DNA from: Cliona cf. orientalis
Taxonomy: Eukaryota; Porifera; Demospongiae; Clionaida; Clionaidae
NCBI GenBank assembly: GCA_963930775.1
Contig: OZ005693.1
Location: 4,650,001-4,714,000 of the forward strand
Direction of reading: 5' to 3'
Length of the DNA: 64,000 nt
Below the pieces are notes generated by a model. That model was not told the DNA's origin, ran no database searches, and saw nothing but the letters and a program-made list of their open reading frames with translations. This document shows, piece by piece, positions 30,740 to 42,803 of this stretch; the first letter of the stretch is position 1, and each line of letters starts with the position of its first letter. Both the position numbers and the translations under genes were made by a program.

Positions 30740-31113
30740 CTAAACATTCCACAGGCTTGTCACAACCTGACTCATCTCCGCCTGCATGACTCCAACCATC
30801 AGTTTTCACAGACTTTCTTGTGGATCCATTAGGAAGAATGGCAACAAAATCTAATGATAAGATATGGAATTAGACTATGGTATGCATAATATGCTTTGAT
30901 CTTTTGAATTTAATGAGGTATTTAAAATAGTGTAGATACTCAGAATGGAGTAGTTAAATTTCGTTAGAAGACCTGTCATGAATTTGAATTTTAATTTATT
31001 AAACAAAATGCATCAAAAAGGGAGAAACCAATGATGGGCAGAAATTGAGTTTTAATTATTGTCTGCATGATTGATTTACGGATTGATGGTAAAATTTGTA
31101 GCTCTATCAAGGT
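30740..31113. other. AT-rich stretch, no gene seen
   Basis: Only short frames. No repeat recognised. Confidence 0.45.
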
Positions 31114-31690
31114 TTAAATTAGCAAAAACTTTGCTTTCTGGGAAAATTCAAATTGGGGACTGAGCCGAGCCCACTGACACGCGGCACGAGTGCTAGTATT
31201 GGTGGCTCTTTTGAGCGCCATGTAGTCTCTCCTACCACTAAAAACTGTTGTGAGACGAGTCTCGCACGCGTAGAAGGGGGTGTCACATGAGACCCGGCTG
31301 AGACAGTTGCTCCTCAGCTGCTTGAAGCATAGAATCACCTTCATTCCCAGCGCAGTCCAAATCTCACGGTCAAAAGGTCCTAGAAAATTTCCTCTGGCTT
31401 TATAGCCAAGCGTTGGGTGTCACAAACAGCTTTAGTAGCAAATAGGAGACCATACGTGGCGGTCAATAGATCTACAGAGCCACCAGCACTAGCACTACGT
31501 ACACAGGCATTGCATACTGAATAACGCACATGGCTGCCTTGTTAGCTTATATACGTGAAGGAAGTGTGACATCATTGCTGCATACTTCCTGCTCTGCAAC
31601 ATGAATCTGATTGGTCACTTTTCAATGCAGCACGGTTACTAAGCAACTACCCACAAAACCACGCTCACACAGCTGATTGGTAACCTAGCA
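31114..31690 (-). other. GC-richer segment with promoter-like elements and imperfect fold-back
   Basis: On the minus strand two CCAAT boxes (31680-31676 and 31614-31610), a TATATAAG box (31553-31546) and a TCAGT initiator-like site (31520-31516) occur in promoter order, followed by an open frame 31344-31114 of 76 residues. However, the segments 31169-31240 and 31425-31500 are imperfect inverted copies of each other (both contain GTGCTAGT, GGTGGCTCT and a GTCTCC-TA stretch), so the whole may be a fold-back repeat. Coding status is unresolved. Confidence 0.3.
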
Positions 31691-31749
31691 ACAGGATGCA
31701 CTAAAGCAGACCACAAATGCACAGCGCCGCGCGCCCCATAGTCTAAGCC

Positions 31750-31891
31750 GGTTATCGCCCACGCCTCGGCTCTACGGCTATTAGAAACCACTCGGGATGT
31801 TGCATAATCGCCTCGGGCTCCGCCCTCGGCGATTATGCAACATCCCTCGGGTTTCTAAAACGCCGTAGAGCCTCGGCTTAGGGCAATAACC
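31750..31891. repeat. 142-bp near-perfect hairpin
   Basis: GGGATGTTGCATAATCGCC at the inner left pairs with GGCGATTATGCAACATCCC at the inner right. Outside these, GGCTCTACGGC pairs with GCCGTAGAGCC, TTAGAAACC with GGTTTCTAA, and GGTTAT with ATAACC. The GC-rich apex is near 31818-31830. It resembles a small fold-back transposon. It lies in the part of the unit visible only once. Confidence 0.75.
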
Positions 31892-32019
31892 TATACATAA
31901 ATGTCTTTAATAGACGCCACATACAAGACTACGAAATATGATCTTTTGGTTTTCTTTGTAACAGTTCGAACGAATATAGGATACATGGTAGTTGCTCATT
32001 TTATTATTCAATCAGAGAC

Positions 32020-32066
32020 AACAGAACAGAGGGGTAGGAGCAGGGGGGGGGCAGGGGGAGCAATCG

Positions 32067-32099
<33 letters not shown>

Positions 32100-32130
32100 A
32101 CTTTTCTAGGAGGGGGGGCATAGCCCCTCC
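32020..32130. repeat. G/C-run repeat with a C33 homopolymer
   Basis: GGGG-rich lead-in followed by 33 uninterrupted C at 32067-32099, then TAGGAGGGGGGGCA. Similar in style to 1388-1469. An apparent proline-rich ORF here is only the homopolymer translated. Confidence 0.6.
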
Positions 32131-32325
32131 ACTTTTTGAGTCTGATACTAATTAGCTAATTTAGGAATTCATAATGGCTTGTGTAATTAAAAGTTTTCAT
32201 CATCAAATAGCGATTTTTCCTTGTGTGATTTTATAGCTACCATGCATTGTTGAGGTAAATTTCCTTACTGCCTGAACGAGCCTAATTACACAGTTCAAAA
32301 TGCCTCAGAAAGCATCTGGTAATAC

Positions 32326-34467
32326 CTAAAATCTCAAAATTTTGTCATACTCAGCCAGTACTTCTGGCTCTTGTCTCAATCGGCGAAGAAGTCCGTGGAG
32401 TCGCTTGAGGCTAAGTTCGTGATTCGTTGGTAGAGTCTCGTGATACTCTCGCCAGGGCAGGGACACCTGATACCTCCCCTCCACCATCCGGACACTCTCT
32501 GTAAATCGCTCTTGTACAGGATCCTCCTTTCCCCTGATTCCAAACGACTCTAGCTCCCAGAATGATTGGAGCTCCTTCTCAAGTACATCGGTTGAGCTGT
32601 CGATCCGCAGGGTGTGACTGGAGTTAAAATTCACAGAGGTGACATCATTCCTTTGTATTGGGCCTGATAGGATCCATCCTAGTTTCGTATTGATCGCCAC
32701 CGGCCCATTAGCGCCTCTAATGATCTCTCCTGTAACAATATCCCAGTATACGTCAGAGCCGATAAGCAAGTCGACTTCTACGATTTCACTCTCTGAACAA
32801 TGATCCGCAAGATTGAGACCCGATAGGTGCTGATAGCCAGTGGACACTGGTCGTGCTGACAATGGATCGCAAATGTGTGGGACCACGAAGAGACTAACTT
32901 CCAGATCAGGGCCGAATCGAGTTCGGATCGTTAAATTCACAACGTCGCAAGATTTTGCCGGTGTTCTCCTTGAGCCGAACGCGGCAATCGACAGTCGCTG
33001 TGTACTCACTGCCTCCAGTCGGAGGTCCTGCTTCACCTTGGTCGTCAAATACGATTGCTGACTTCCACTGTCCATCACGATCCTTATGCTTCGTCTCTTA
33101 GTCTGGTCCGTAGGGTTGTAGACCTCCGCTACTGCCGTTTGCAGCAGCACTGTTCTGCTTGCTTCAAGGTAGAGTGTAGTATCTGTGGTACTTGGAATGT
33201 ACTCTGGAGCGCTCGGATTGAGAGTATTGGTTGTCACCACAGGGGTGGTCTCGCTCGATGTTTCCGCCGTCCGAGTTTGTCGGGGTGTGCAAATACTGGT
33301 GTGATGGCGTCCGTTGCACTTGTGACAACGGTGCGTGGTTCGACAATTTCGGCTAAGGTGCCCCTTGCGTAAGCACGAGAAGCATCGGCCACTCTTACGA
33401 AGTATTTGTTTGCGAGCATCGACTTCAGGCACCACGTCGCAGCTAGCGGGGAAATGGTCCTTGCCACAGTAGCAACATCCCTGTTTAACTCCCTTGGCGT
33501 CTGACACTAGTGCTGTGGCTGAAGGCAGGGGTTTGCTGTCCCTTCTGGGTTTCACGGTCTGTGTCACACTAACTCTCTCACGCGCCACGACCTCCTCTTC
33601 GATTATGCGCAGGAGCTCATCCAAATTCCAGTCCTCCTCCGAAAGCTTTCTGCTTACAATTAGTTGTAACTCCGAAGGCAGCTTAGACACTAGCACAGGG
33701 CATAACAGGCTGCCGTACGTCTCTGATCCAACATCAAGTGACTTAAGGCTGCGCACGTGGGAGCTTACTTGATCGAATAGACGACGCAGACCCTTCACAT
33801 CAGTGCAAGAGGGAACTGACACAATGTTCAGCATGGCATCCATATGCTTATTAATGATCTTTTGTTTGTTCCCGAAGCGCTTCTTCAAAGTTGTTACCGC
33901 TTGCTCGTAGTTGGCTGTCGTCAAGGACAATCCGGCGATAGCGTCCTGTGCTGTGCCTTCCACAACTGAATTGAGGTAATTAAATTTCTCCACAGGTGTC
34001 AATTGGGCATTAGTGTGTACCGCGGCTTCGAAGGACTCCCAGAATGGGGTCCATTGTGTTAAATCTCCAGCAAATGCCTTTAGCTTCAGCCTAGGCAACT
34101 TAACAGTCGTAGACATGGATGGTGCGGTCTTGCTTGCATCGGCAGAGGCTGTAGCTCCACCAGCGGGCGGCGTGGCGGGTCTCAAGGCGGCCTCAATCCT
34201 GAGCAGGTAGGAGTGTATACTCTCCCTATACTCGTCAGCCTGTTGAATCTCAGTTGTGAGCGCCTCCTCTTCCTCAATCAGCTCGATCACCTCAGAGTCC
34301 AGTGTTCGAATTACTTCAAGCTTCTCCTTTAGAGTAAGTTTCAGTAGTGGAAGGCCTGACAGGGTGGCTGGCTCTGCTGTCAGTGCGGCGTCAACCTTCG
34401 CCATAGTCTTCGCAACAGAGGCCTTATGACCAGCTCGTATCCGCTTCTTTCTCGCCAGGTCAGCCAT
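32326..34467 (-). CDS. BEL/Pao retrotransposon gag-protease polyprotein, 713 aa, reverse transcriptase missing
   Basis: Domains in order: Glu-rich probable coiled coil (about 45-95), BEL/Pao gag domain (about 123-300, DUF1759-like), three Cys/His knuckle-like motifs (CYCGKDHFPASC 332-343, CFSCLRKGHLSRNC 362-375, CHKCNGRHHTSIC 381-393), then an aspartic protease with the catalytic DSG at 466-468 (IVMDSGSQQSYLT) and the family's LLIGSDVYWDI (567-577) and KLGWILSG (595-602) segments (DUF1758-like). The frame ends at ...EYDKILRF, just where BEL elements lead into reverse transcriptase. No reverse transcriptase, integrase or 3' LTR follows, so the element is 3'-truncated near 32330 and cannot move alone. 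LTR and primer site are at 34546-34739. The period boundary (33578/33579) falls inside this gene only because the window starts there. Confidence 0.93.
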   Translation of the reverse strand: MADLARKKRIRAGHKASVAKTMAKVDAALTAEPATLSGLPLLKLTLKEKLEVIRTLDSEVIELIEEEEALTTEIQQADEYRESIHSYLLRIEAALRPATPPAGGATASADASKTAPSMSTTVKLPRLKLKAFAGDLTQWTPFWESFEAAVHTNAQLTPVEKFNYLNSVVEGTAQDAIAGLSLTTANYEQAVTTLKKRFGNKQKIINKHMDAMLNIVSVPSCTDVKGLRRLFDQVSSHVRSLKSLDVGSETYGSLLCPVLVSKLPSELQLIVSRKLSEEDWNLDELLRIIEEEVVARERVSVTQTVKPRRDSKPLPSATALVSDAKGVKQGCCYCGKDHFPASCDVVPEVDARKQILRKSGRCFSCLRKGHLSRNCRTTHRCHKCNGRHHTSICTPRQTRTAETSSETTPVVTTNTLNPSAPEYIPSTTDTTLYLEASRTVLLQTAVAEVYNPTDQTKRRSIRIVMDSGSQQSYLTTKVKQDLRLEAVSTQRLSIAAFGSRRTPAKSCDVVNLTIRTRFGPDLEVSLFVVPHICDPLSARPVSTGYQHLSGLNLADHCSESEIVEVDLLIGSDVYWDIVTGEIIRGANGPVAINTKLGWILSGPIQRNDVTSVNFNSSHTLRIDSSTDVLEKELQSFWELESFGIRGKEDPVQERFTESVRMVEGRYQVSLPWREYHETLPTNHELSLKRLHGLLRRLRQEPEVLAEYDKILRF

Positions 34468-34545
34468 TCCGGGTCAAAGGTCAACACGTGCTCGTCGGTT
34501 ATACCTGCAAAATTCAGCTAGTCATGAAAGTCGCCGAGATCGCGG

Positions 34546-34563
34546 ATCCGGCTCGAAGGACCA
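34546..34563 (-). other. Primer binding site, tRNA-Tyr type (copy 2)
   Basis: Same sequence as 968-985. Here it stands upstream of the complete gag-protease frame. Confidence 0.75.
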
Positions 34564-34739
34564 TGTAATAACTTCTCCCTTTTATATAGGTAGCTAGCTG
34601 TCTTAAATTACACTTACTTCCCAGCCTGTTCAGTGTAGCAATCGCTTTGAGCGGTGCGACGAGTCTCTCCCAAACAATTTCATTTCACAAAAACCGAGAG
34701 TGATCACGAGACTAACTGATGACATAATATGACGCAACA
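34564..34739 (-). mobile_element. Probable 5' LTR of the BEL/Pao element (copy 2)
   Basis: Same as 986-1161. It is the tandem-repeat counterpart, not the element's missing 3' LTR. Confidence 0.55.
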
Positions 34740-34965
34740 AAATTCAATTAATAATAGTGATACAATACTCAATAAGTAGTTCAGAGTTTGATTCAAAGTT
34801 CCTCACAGTAGCTAGCTACCTTCATCCAGGCTGTTAGTAGCTACATTAGAGAAGTTTTTGGCTCAAGACACCACTAAAGACTTGATGATAGGTGAGTTGC
34901 CAAACTTCTAGCAAGAACTGATACCGTGGCACTGAGTGTACTACATGCATACTAATATATCCATC

Positions 34966-35047
34966 CAGTTTGGGGGGGCAAGGCCCACTGATCTTAACTT
35001 TGGGGGGGCGACCGCCCCCCCTGCCCCCCCTGTTCCGCCGCCCCTGA
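34966..35047. repeat. G/C-run-rich dispersed repeat (copy 2)
   Basis: Counterpart of 1388-1469. Confidence 0.45.
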
Positions 35048-35513
35048 CTATTGATAAACTTCAATGACAAGTGAACAATGTCATGACAACTGCTACAATG
35101 GTTGAAAGAACTAAATAATGTTCCTAATACGCTGGAGGTCCCATAGCGTTGATTCATTCATTTATATAGAATATGAAGAAAAAAAAAACAGAAAGGTCCC
35201 TGTGTGGAAAGTATGTTTAGAAGCCATATAAATCAAAGCCAGCACCACACAATATCATGTGATTTTATATACACAATGCATATAACTGAAAATAACTGCA
35301 CGTAGCTATAGTAGAGTAGTCACAATGCTTTACTATGCATGATCAATGTTACAAGGTTAATTTAATGAAGTCCCTAAAACTTCCCAACAGGCTGTTTGTG
35401 TTAGTTGTAGTGGTAAAGAAGGCATTCTCAAATGGGAGGACTAGAGAGATCGATCTATGGGCTCTACATCAACCTGAAGTTGATCACCAAGTTCTGCTAC
35501 CTAGCAGAGCCAT
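35048..35513 (-). promoter_or_regulatory. Upstream block of lost transporter, relic 1 (copy 2)
   Basis: Counterpart of 1470-1935. Confidence 0.6.
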
Positions 35514-35662
35514 CATAATTATAAATATTTGCCGTGCTTCGATACATTAAAATTATATGTTGCCAAGGTTGCGTTGCTCCTGGATACACACGCACTGTAA
35601 CTCCAGTGGTGAGTACAATAGGCTACTGTCAATAAAACTATTAATACAGCCATTCACTAAAG

Positions 35663-36720
35663 TGTATTTTTACTCTCATTCCAATACAGTAACATGCACT
35701 TCTGCTCTCACGCCTACTACCACGTCATATCAAGTAAATGGTCACGTAGTAACCCCCAAATCTCAGCATAGGGATCTTGGAGTTGTGATATCCCATGATC
35801 TTTCATGGACTGGTCATCTTTCACTAATTGTAAAACAAGCTTACAAAAAGCTTGGTTTACTACGTCGGTCCTTCTTTGCAACTATCAGTACAAGTGCAAA
35901 AAATCTCTATACTTATAATTAGTCCGGTCTCAACTTGTCTACTGCTCTCAAGTTTGGCGTCCACATCTTGTCAAGGACATTAAGCTCGATCCTCGAGGAT
36001 GTCCAACGTCGGGCATCTAAATTCATTTTAAATGACTACACATCTGACCACAAGACGCAACTCAGCCTTTTGCCTCTCTCCATGATTTATGAGCTTAACG
36101 ATAATATTATAATATTATGTTTCTTTGTTAAATCCATCAAACAGCCATCCAGCTCCTTTAATATCCTGAATTATGTGTCTTTTAGTTGCAATAACACCAG
36201 ATCCGGCTCCTTCTTAAAACTAGTGCAACACTTGGTACTAAACAATCGCCACAAGCACTTCTTTTTCATCAGAATTGTTCGTCTATGGAACTCCTTACCC
36301 CCAATTGACATTCATTTCAGTAGCTACAGCAGTATTGTGGCCAGCTTCAAGTCCATACTATGGGATCATTTCGTTGCAGTATTTGACCCAGCAAACTCAT
36401 GTACCTACCACTTTTGCTATCCCTATCCCAAATGTCAACCCCTAGTCAGAGCATCCTTCCAAATCAGTTGAGAGAGAGACTGTCATTGCAATCCTGAACA
36501 TAGTCATTCTTATTCTGTATTCAATTTAAATGTTATCTTAATAATTATTGTCATAACATAGCTATATACTTCATGTCAGTTAATTAGTTTGTGTCCAGGC
36601 TGCCAGTTTGATCTGGCTGTCCTTCAGTCTGCACTTGCCTCAACACTACTTATCACTGCCAGCCCCATTTCTATTCTCTTTCCTCTTTGTACATTCTGTA
36701 AAGCAATAATAATAATAATT
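35663..36720 (+). mobile_element. LINE 3' fragment (copy 2)
   Basis: Counterpart of 2085-3142, with the same internal stop and (AAT)n tail. Confidence 0.75.
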
Positions 36721-37898
36721 GTGTATCTTAGAGCACTATTTTCAAAGATTACCCAAATTTTACAGCGGTTGATAAAGTCTTCTCCATTACCAGTATGAAG
36801 TCCAAACATTTTGAATCCAATGTAAGAAGTAGGAACTTCCATCACAAAAAGTGCACCAAGGCTGAGACTTAAGTAACGTAAAGATCCGTAAAAATACTTT
36901 ATTAAACATCTTCTACTTTTTCAGTTGTGAAGGGTCCTCCATACCTTGACTTAGCAAAGTCTATTCTAGATGGTCTTTCATCATCACAGTAAGTGAAGGC
37001 ACTGCGTTGAAGTGGGTACTTGTGCTTTCTGGCAAAGTTGAGCACACTAAGCACATTCCGGTACGGATTACAATGACCGGGCTCAATGTAGAACCATTGC
37101 CGCTTACAACAAGTTAGGAATGGAACACTAAGTATGATTAGAATTGGTAAAATACTGAAAGCAATTCTAATTGTAATTTGTGATTTTGGACACTCAAGCA
37201 GTGCTCCACCAATGCCCATAAGGGTTGTTCCCAAAACATTTGCCCAAACAGCCAAGTGAATAAAGATGCTAAGATCTCTACTCGGGGTATCCATAAGCTT
37301 GTCTACAGCCCCAACTGAATGAAGTTTTCCTGAAGAGCTACAATACCAAATACTGACAGACATAATGTGCCAAAGCCAACGAAGTAGACTGGAGCAACTT
37401 CTTTAAAAGCATATTCTTGAAGGAGGGGTTTAATTTATGATGGCCAAATTTTGTTATAATACTGAGCCAAACAAGAATAACAATTAAGGTGGAAAAAGAG
37501 AATGTAAGAAAGCCAAGACCGATCATGACCATCTTGAATCGTCCACAATACACATCAGCAAAAAAACCACCGAGTGGATAAAACATAGCAATCACTGCTA
37601 GTATAGCATAGACAAAAGCCAATGGAGATGATACTGAAATAACAAGGTGATAACGTTCCTTTTTACTAAAATGCACGTAGCTTTCAATAAATCCCCCAAT
37701 CAGTTACAATTGCACGAAAGCAAGTAGCTCACCGACAATCACTGTCCACACCAGAAGGAATATGACAGCTTTGTGCTGTAGATAAACCTGTCTGCAACAG
37801 AATCTGATATCATCACAGTGTTTGCGATGAGGAGCCTTCGAATTTGTCTCACTCTTGCATAATTTTGAAAGCAATGGTTGAGTCTCACGATCCACCAT
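36717..37898 (-). pseudogene. Transporter relic 2 (copy 2)
   Basis: Counterpart of 3139-4320. The same frame breaks are present, so both copies descend from an already dead gene. Confidence 0.88.
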
Positions 37899-38368
37899 TA
37901 TTAGCAAATTTCAATGATAAGTGAACATGATGACTGTTACAAAACCAATATTCGTAAATATTAAAAATATTCATGAAGTTCCATAGTGTTGATTCATTCA
38001 TTTATAAAAAAATCCAGGAAGGTATCTGTGTGGAAATTTGGTTAGAAGCCGTGCAAATCAAAGCTGGCACCACATGTGATTTATGTACACAATCCATACA
38101 AAAATGGAACTGAAAATAACTGCATGTAGATAACATATATTGATCATGCATGGTAAAGCAGTTAGACTACTGGTCACGAACTACTATTAATAAGGTTCGT
38201 TTAATGAAATCCCTAAAACTTCCTAACCGGCTGTTTGTATTAGTAGTGAAGAAGGCAGTCTCAAATGGGAGGACTAGAGAGATCAATTTATGTGCTCTAC
38301 ACCCTGAAGAGGATGCACCAAGTTCTCAAAATCCGCACATTTGTAGTGCTCTATGCCAAGGGGTGAGT
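37899..38368 (-). promoter_or_regulatory. Upstream block of relic 2 (copy 2)
   Basis: Counterpart of 4321-4790. Confidence 0.55.
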
Positions 38369-38627
38369 AGGGGAGGAGTATAATTATTTATGTATCACAT
38401 CAGTTCTGTAGCGAAGCATTTTCCTTTATGGTTATTTTGATAGCCATGGTAAAGGTCGTCACACAAGTATGCGTGCACTGCGCTTGTAGCTAACTGTGAC
38501 TGTGACCATGGTTGCCTTTGACAGCATTGGCGTGATGGGAAAGCTGAAATCCCAGAAACACCCCTTGGAGCTCCCATTGGATATCATAATGATAGGTTTG
38601 TGACTGCTAGCTAATCATTTTGGAACC

Positions 38628-38661
<34 letters not shown>

Positions 38662-38861
38662 ATATTAGGTAATAGTAGTCTGGGTGCCAGCCCCTCACAA
38701 GAGGAAGGAAGGTTCTGGTACACATTGCATCAACAACTTGTTCTGCTGAGTCAGCAAAAGTAGCTCTAACAAAGTGAGTGTGAGCATAAATTCGGAAGTG
38801 CTAATTAAATAGACGTGGCTTGATGGGGGGTCAAGTTTGAAACGGCTACTATCGTTCCTTT

Positions 38862-39119
38862 ATGAACACAATCGAACAATATTTGCAGGCTCAGAGTCAA
38901 GAACAGAAACACTCACCCGCTAGCTACTATTCTTATCAACATGAGGACCTGGAGGCCTATGCCGACGGTATAGCTAGTCTTGTACTTTGCGGCCTGGGCA
39001 TGAACACAAGAGATGAACTTCTAGACGAAGCACTTGGCCCTCAAAACGTACCCGAGAGAAGTACAGCTTGTAAGCTATTCAATCAGTATGTCTTTGGCAA
39101 TAAGAGTGCTGATGGCTGA
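38862..39119 (+). CDS. Unidentified 85-residue ORF (copy 2)
   Basis: Counterpart of 5284-5541, identical protein. Confidence 0.35.
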   Translation: MNTIEQYLQAQSQEQKHSPASYYSYQHEDLEAYADGIASLVLCGLGMNTRDELLDEALGPQNVPERSTACKLFNQYVFGNKSADG

Positions 39120-40003
39120 ATCCATGATTAAGCACGAGGCGATCTGATTTTCCTATCTGTTAGACCTAGCTAGCTGCACTCGAATTATTGGTATAGGTAT
39201 GGTTATGGAATGCAGACACTAACTTACGCGAACATGGGTAGTACCATACTAATTAAATACTACTGGTATGTTATCAAGTTAGTGCTCATATCAGCTTTAA
39301 TTGTTGCATATACAAGAGCTGGTTGTGTCAAGAGCTCATTAAATTCCAATTTCCCATCACACCCACCCATTATGTGTAGCCTATCTTCACCATGCATAGA
39401 TATTGTACTTGGACTGCTCATTTTGTGTCCGTAGTTTATGTAGAGTTCAATTATTAGCACCTATAGCAGATCTTGTTAGGTACTATGTTGAGGGCAAAAT
39501 AATTAAAGATGGGATATAAGTATTATTATAATATAGATGGTATATTAATGAAAACTTGCAGTAACTGCATAGTGGAAGTGGTGTATGTGGTAAAGGTCGT
39601 CATTATAGTGGGTACACAGTCTACATTGGGAGTCTGAGAGTGGCTCTTGACCTCGACAGCGACAAATTTTGAAGATTCAATCATAGAGAAAAACTCAATA
39701 GCACAGTACAGCTTTAGATCGGTCCGGTGGCATGGTGCTCACGGTGCGTGCTATATATAGCGCAGGGCTATCTATATATATCCATGGGTTACTCAGCCTA
39801 GAGAACGTGTGAAGTTTGGTCATTGCTACTCATCAGAGAAAGCAACACGCTGCTTGTAAGGTACTTGCTGGATACACGCGTATATTCACCGAACTTCAAG
39901 TCTTAGAAAGGCTCCATCACCTAATAAGTAAATTGCTACTGAGGACATAATAATTAGGTATTTTCAGTAAATTTCCTAGACCGTTGAAAATCAAAGTCCA
40001 CTC

Positions 40004-40271
40004 TAAAGCCCTGTTTACATTTACCAAACCAGTTTAAACTGAACCGGATTAAACCACATTTACACGTACACGCTTGACCCAAGTTAAGATATTCATAGCC
40101 CACTACTATGCACGTAGCTAACCGTGCCCACTAATCCACATCAGGATGTGGGTTACAACCCGGGTCAACTAATTCGGTTTACAAGTGGATTAGCACATTT
40201 ACACATAAGCAAGTTAGTTTAACGCGGATCCTGACCCGAGCTAGCTAAGGCCTACGTGTAAATGGGGCTTA
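40004..40271. mobile_element. MITE-like element, TAAAGCCC ends (copy 2)
   Basis: Counterpart of 6426-6693. Confidence 0.5.
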
Positions 40272-40349
40272 ATACTTCTGTGGGAGTGTAATTTTATTGG
40301 AATAGCTAATATGTACAGTAGAGATCCATGATTGATGGCACAAGAGTGT

Positions 40350-42003
40350 AATTCTCAAACTTGAATTTGGGATTCATCATGCATGCATGATAAACTTATT
40401 AGTGAGCCAAACCTGTGTCAATGTATCCTGCAATGCAGAATCATGCATTAAAATTGGTAGCTATAATATAATATGATTGCAGCGCCTAAAGCTAAGACTT
40501 TTGATTTTGGAATTAATTCTCACACTTCATTTATAATTAGCTAAACCAATACTAGGCAAACACTAGTATCCAGTTGTTCAGAAACTATATATAATATACT
40601 ATTTCAATCTAAAAATTTCTGAATCAGCTATATATTACAAAGTTCAACCTTTGACTCAGGTTGTTGAATCTAGTAAAACACTGCTGCAACTCCGGCCAGG
40701 ATGACGGACGAGAGAACAGTAAACACAGAGTAGCCAGCTGAAAGTGGTCCACCATTCAATGCGGAACAGGCTGTGTTGAATACAAAACTTTACAGTCATG
40801 CATACACGTGCAGATACACATGTTTACATGCATCACTGATGATGATAGCTGCTATGGTTCCTGACATATATGCGTTTTAAGACCAAAATTCAGAAAATCT
40901 GCAAAAATACCCCTTTTTCAAATTAGCTAATTTATCTTGCATGATCTGATCCACACCTCTCTGTATGGTAGGATTCAGTAACATGCAAGCAGATAAAGTT
41001 GTAGTAACACAAGTGGATCGGCAAAACTCTAGTCTCTGGCGAGCCTTTCCAACTCGGCACGATCATTACCCGCACGTCCAATCTATTATAGAGAAGCAGG
41101 ATCGATATTCATTTTTGCCCAAGGCAGTTGTGATAAAGACTAAAGCTATTATTATAATACCACATTGTCTACATTATTATGGACAATGTCATGCAGTATA
41201 AGTAAGCTATAATGCAGGAGAAAAACAAACTTTTACAAGTGTAAGTGCTAGTGGAAAAATTATTTTTTCCTTGCAACAAAGTTATAAAAAACATATAAAT
41301 AATATTACACTGGTAATACAAGCATGCAAGGCATTGCACTGATAACCACAAACCTGCATGCAGTTGTAAGAATATGCATGTAGCTTGCTTACCATGTTGG
41401 CATAATTTTGAGTGCAGGTAGTAACATTGCTAATATTACACTGAGCAGAGACCACAAGGATGAGTGAGAGAGCGAAAGCAGCAAATAGCAGTGACTTCAT
41501 CTTTATTGTTGGATATGTACAGTACTTGTTGCAGCAGTTCAGCCTTGCTAGGTTGCAGTAGTTCTTGATCCTTCTCAGTCGCCGTCGATTATGAGAACTT
41601 GCAATAAGATCACGTCCTTAAATCCCCACGATCATTGATCATATTCATAGCTGGGGAAAAAGTTGGCCAAATAGAAGGGGAAGTTAATAATAATTCATAC
41701 AGCATATATTATAGTCTTACTCTGGCATTCGCACTGACAAAAATATTGTTGTAGTAGAGGGGCATACCCTCAGTTCATACATTCCACCCATGGTATCACT
41801 AATTTGCACTTCCCCCTACCCCTTGAGTTGTAGTATACATTAGTAAAACTTATATTCACATGTCAATATTCCACTTCAGCAAGAGTAGAGTAGTATAGTG
41901 ATGTTACCAGATCCTTCCTCTCCCTTGCAAAGGGACTTGTACCCCAGCTAGTCTGGCTAGGTCCCATGTAAAGTGCACCGCCCATGGGCCATTTTTGTGA
42001 AGG
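40350..42003. repeat. Segmental duplication member A (copy 2)
   Basis: Counterpart of 6772-8425. Confidence 0.75.
40670..41500 (-). pseudogene. Decayed paralogue of the GPI-type protein gene (copy 2)
   Basis: Counterpart of 7092-7922: same stop in exon 2 and same lost donor. Confidence 0.7.
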
Positions 42004-42803
42004 TGCCTCTGGTGCTGCTGCCATGGTGCCTTCGGTGCCTTCGGTGCCCTTGGTGCCTCTGGTGCCCTTCGTGCCTCTGGTGTCGTTGGTGCCTCTGATG
42101 CCCTTGGTGCCACTGATATCGTTGGTATCGTTGGTGCCCCTGGTATCATTGGTGCCTCTGGTGCTCTTGGTGCCCTTGGTGTCGTGTTGGTGCACCTGGT
42201 GTTGTTGGTGCCCTTATAGTGCCTCTAGTGCTCTTGGTGCCCGTAATGCCCTTGGTGTCCTTGGTGCCTCTGGTACGTGCCCTTGGTATCCTTGGTGCCT
42301 CTGGTGTCGTTGGTGCCCTTGGTGCCTCTGGTATTATTGGTGCCTTTGGTGCCCCTAGTGCCCTTGGTGTCCTTAGTGCCCTTTGTGCCCTTAGTGCCCT
42401 TTGTGCCCTTTGTGCCTTTGGTGCCCCTAGTATCTGATGTTGTTGGTGCCTCTTGTGCTGATTTAGAGGCACCAAGGGCACCATGGGGCACCAGAGGCAC
42501 CGACAACACCAGAGGCACCAACAACACCAAGGGCACTATAGGCACAAAGGGCACCAAGTGCACAAAGGGCACCAGAGGCACCAACGACACCAGAGGCACC
42601 AAGGGCACCAAGGGCACTGTAGGCACAAAGGGCACCAGAGGCACCAAGGGCACCAATGATACCAGAGGCACCTAGGGCACCAGAGGTACCAAGGGCACCA
42701 AGGGCACCAGAGGCACCAGAGTCACCAAGAGGCACCAAGGGCACCAATGACACCAATGACACCAGAAGCATCAAGGGCACCAAGGGCACCTAATGATACC
42801 AGG
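42000..42803. repeat. Inverted 9-bp minisatellite (copy 2)
   Basis: Counterpart of 8422-9225. An array this unstable with unchanged reading frames in both copies is itself evidence that the two units are the same sequence or separated very recently. Confidence 0.85.

Noticed and set aside
31901..32155. ORF with a poly-proline stretch
   Set aside because: The proline run is the C33 homopolymer, and the rest lacks support.
34564..34739. 3' LTR partner for the LTR at 986-1161
   Set aside because: It is the same 5' LTR in the second tandem unit, with the same orientation and the same position relative to gag.
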